Source of the DNA: DAOUBA01 sp034432855 | GTDB taxonomy: Bacteria > Chloroflexota > Anaerolineae > B4-G1 | Assembly (NCBI GenBank): GCA_034432855.1 | Contig: DAOUBA010000012.1 | Span: 1 to 14,092 of the forward strand | Length of the DNA stretch: 14,092 nt | Direction of reading: 5' to 3' | Shown here: positions 12,810-14,092 of the stretch, in pieces | Position numbering within the stretch: the stretch's first letter is position 1 | Layout: each line of letters begins with the position of its first letter | Position numbers and translations under genes: made by a program | Notes under the pieces: generated by a model | Databases searched by the model: none | Told to the model about the DNA's origin: nothing | Seen by the model: only the letters and a program-made list of their open reading frames with translations

Positions 12810-13960
12810 TTATCCGCCGACCCTCGCCTTCAACCGCGCCCCTGCCGGGATTTCCCCGTACTCCAGGTAGCGCCACAACGCAATCAGCAACTTGCGCGCC
12901 AGGGCGACAATCCCGATCTTGCGCAGCCGCTTGCTGCCACGCCCGAAACGCCGCTGAAACCAGCGACTCAGTTCGCTCTCCGGCTGAAAACGCAGCCAGC
13001 CCCACGCTATCTCAATCGCCTTGACCCGGATAGAGCGGTTGCCTGCCTTGCTGATCCCCTGCTCTCGCGCCTCGTCCCCGCTCTGATACGGCATCGGCGT
13101 CAGTCCCGACAGCCCCCCTACCTGACGGCGATTGTGAAAGTCTCGCCAGGCGAAAAACTCCATCACAAACTCCCAGGCGCTGTTCTCCCCGATCCCCCGT
13201 AGCCGCAGCAGCCGGCGCACCATCTCCACACTGGGGTCCGCTGAAGTGCGGATGAGCTCCCACCGCTCTGCCTCCAGTCCCCTGATCTGTTCCCCGATGA
13301 ATCGCCAGCAGGCATACTCCCGTTCCAGCCGGGAGCGCAGTCCCAGCGGTAAGGGGCTCCCATCCCACAGCCGCACCTCGTCCGCCGCGCCGGGAAATCC
13401 GCTTTCAGCGCCATGCGCACCCCCTGCCTCGCCAGCAGCCCTTTGATGCGATTGCTGTGCCGCGTGCGATCCGCTTTCAGTGCATCCAACTCCCGATGCA
13501 AGTGGCGCTTGTCTTCCACTTCCAGGCTGGGAACGTGCACTACGCTCCAGACCTTCTGCTCCCCACCGTCGTAACGCATCAGCATCCCCAGCAGCTTGCC
13601 CAGGTCGAGACGGTCCGTCTTGGCCCGCTTTGCCCGCCGCGGCACCTCGATGCTCGCCGCATCCACCACCAGGTTCTCGATCCCCTGGGCCAGCAGATAG
13701 CGGTGCAGCCAGAAACCATCCCGCCCTGCCTCGTAACAACTGAGCACACGCACGTCCTCCGGCAGATGAAAACGCTTCTTGGCCAGGCGGATTTCCTCCT
13801 CCAGGCCGAGGAGATCGCCGGCGGCAATGACGCGCTCTCGAGGCTTTTGCCCGGGCCCGATGGTGAAGCCCAACTTCCACTGCTTGTTGCCCAGCTCGAA
13901 GGCCAGATACAAAGTTGTTGGAAATGTGCTATACTGTATGATACGGGTTGCTTCGTTCAT
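12810..13960 (-). pseudogene. IS110-family transposase, split by a -1 frame change
   Basis: Two frames together make one IS110 transposase of about 383 residues. The N-terminal part (13960 to about 13392) has the RuvC-like domain: LAFELGNKQWKLGF (Glu22 where most members have Asp), CYEAGRDG (Glu77) and KTDRLDLGKL (Asp116, Asp119). The C-terminal part (13391 to 12810) has LLRLRGIGENSAWEF, GLSGLTPMPYQSGDEAREQG with the expected catalytic Ser of the QSG triplet, ISKAGNRSIR, and ALARKLLIALWRYLE. The frames join with no lost residues (ADFP then GAADEVRLWDG) if the ribosome slips -1 at TTTCCCG (13397-13391) or if one G was lost there. ATG 13960 has GAGGAG 7 nt upstream. IS110 enzymes recombine DNA using a structured guide RNA. 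A decayed copy, a sequencing error and a true frameshift signal are all possible. Confidence 0.85.
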
Positions 13961-13995
13961 CGGTAAACTCCTCGTATAATATGAATTAGTGGAAG

Positions 13996-14064
13996 CGGTG
14001 TGAGCACCGTCTCCATTTGCCCAATCGGGATGATCCTGGCATACTATCTGTCGCTGGCAGACAG
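13996..14064 (-). other. Hairpins in the transposase 5' non-coding end
   Basis: CGGTG (13996-14000), TGAG, CACCG (14005-14009) lies 36 nt before the transposase start. A second stem CTGTC (14048-14052), 7-nt loop, GACAG (14060-14064) extends by CTA/TAG around a bulge. This is where IS110-subgroup elements encode their bridge RNA upstream of the transposase, so the hairpins could be parts of one, but the region is cut by the window. TTATAC and TATTAT boxes lie just before the Shine-Dalgarno without a convincing -35. Confidence 0.45.
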
Positions 14065-14092
14065 TAGCAGGGACAGCTCTTTTTCTCCGAGT

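Larger units (their letters stand above)
12764..14092 (-). mobile_element. IS110-family insertion sequence, incomplete at window edge
   Basis: The IS is defined by the transposase and its flanks. The upstream (transposase 5') non-coding part continues past the window end, so at most 132 nt of it are visible. The downstream limit is not resolved: it lies at or beyond the hairpin at 12764-12801 and could be as far as about 12380, where the REP-like host repeat ends. IS110 elements normally lack terminal inverted repeats and large target duplications, so the ends cannot be read from one copy. A minus-strand TTGACA at 12385-12380 faces outward, as the -35 half of a circle-junction promoter would, but this is speculative. 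Confidence 0.65.

Noticed and set aside
13971..13981. Plus-strand TATAAT at 13975 as an outward promoter from the IS
   Set aside because: There is no -35 match, and the sequence is part of an AT-rich patch just before the transposase start that is self-complementary, so it is more likely incidental.

Overview
The window looks like a chromosomal segment of a high-GC bacterium, most likely a member of Chloroflexota (Anaerolineae or a relative). This is inference from gene content rather than from a marker gene. The hints are tandem FemAB-type acyltransferases, a small AF2212-like protein paired with a retropepsin-like protease, a DUF58-transglutaminase pair, and several families of short intergenic palindromes and heptamer repeats. 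No rRNA or ribosomal protein gene is present to settle the lineage. Promoters of sigma-70 type (TTGACA, 17 nt, TATACT or TAAGAT) and extended -10 promoters are easy to read.

Layout, 1-3209 (minus strand): a tightly overlapping cluster runs from a good promoter at 3181-3209. It reads a small AF2212-like antitoxin-family protein, then a retropepsin-like aspartic protease, then FemAB-like acyltransferase 1, then FemAB-like acyltransferase 2, and ends in a broken SIS-domain (GlmS-like) gene. Every junction overlaps by 4 to 25 nt, so the genes are probably translated together. The FemAB and SIS parts point to cell-envelope or amino-sugar metabolism.

3216-6188 (minus strand): an MFS exporter and a SanA/YdcF-type DUF218 membrane protein are coupled by an ATGA overlap. 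They are followed by an intergenic patch of tandem hairpins and direct repeats, then a class I SAM-dependent methyltransferase. A near-consensus promoter (6160-6188) drives the MFS gene.

6223-8381 (plus strand): a divergent unit carries an NAD-dependent nucleotide-sugar epimerase, a stand-alone response-regulator receiver, a 3-methyladenine (AAG/MPG) DNA glycosylase, and a tRNA-Thr(TGT) with its own promoter placed almost on top of the mature 5' end.

8443-12176 (minus strand): a two-gene unit of a DUF58 protein and a large membrane-anchored transglutaminase-like protein with a C-terminal DUF4129-like region. The genes join by a GTGA overlap. The MoxR ATPase often found with this pair is not between the DUF58 gene and the next mobile element.

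12183-14092: a gene-free, palindrome-rich stretch of about 630 bp, then an IS110-family transposase on the minus strand. It is split by a single -1 frame change that falls exactly on a TTTCCCG heptamer. Its putative active-site residues remain, with Glu instead of Asp at the first position. The element continues beyond the right edge. The structured gene-free DNA downstream of the transposase is the best candidate here for an undescribed element, possibly a guide (bridge/seek) RNA of this IS110 subgroup. That assignment is inference.
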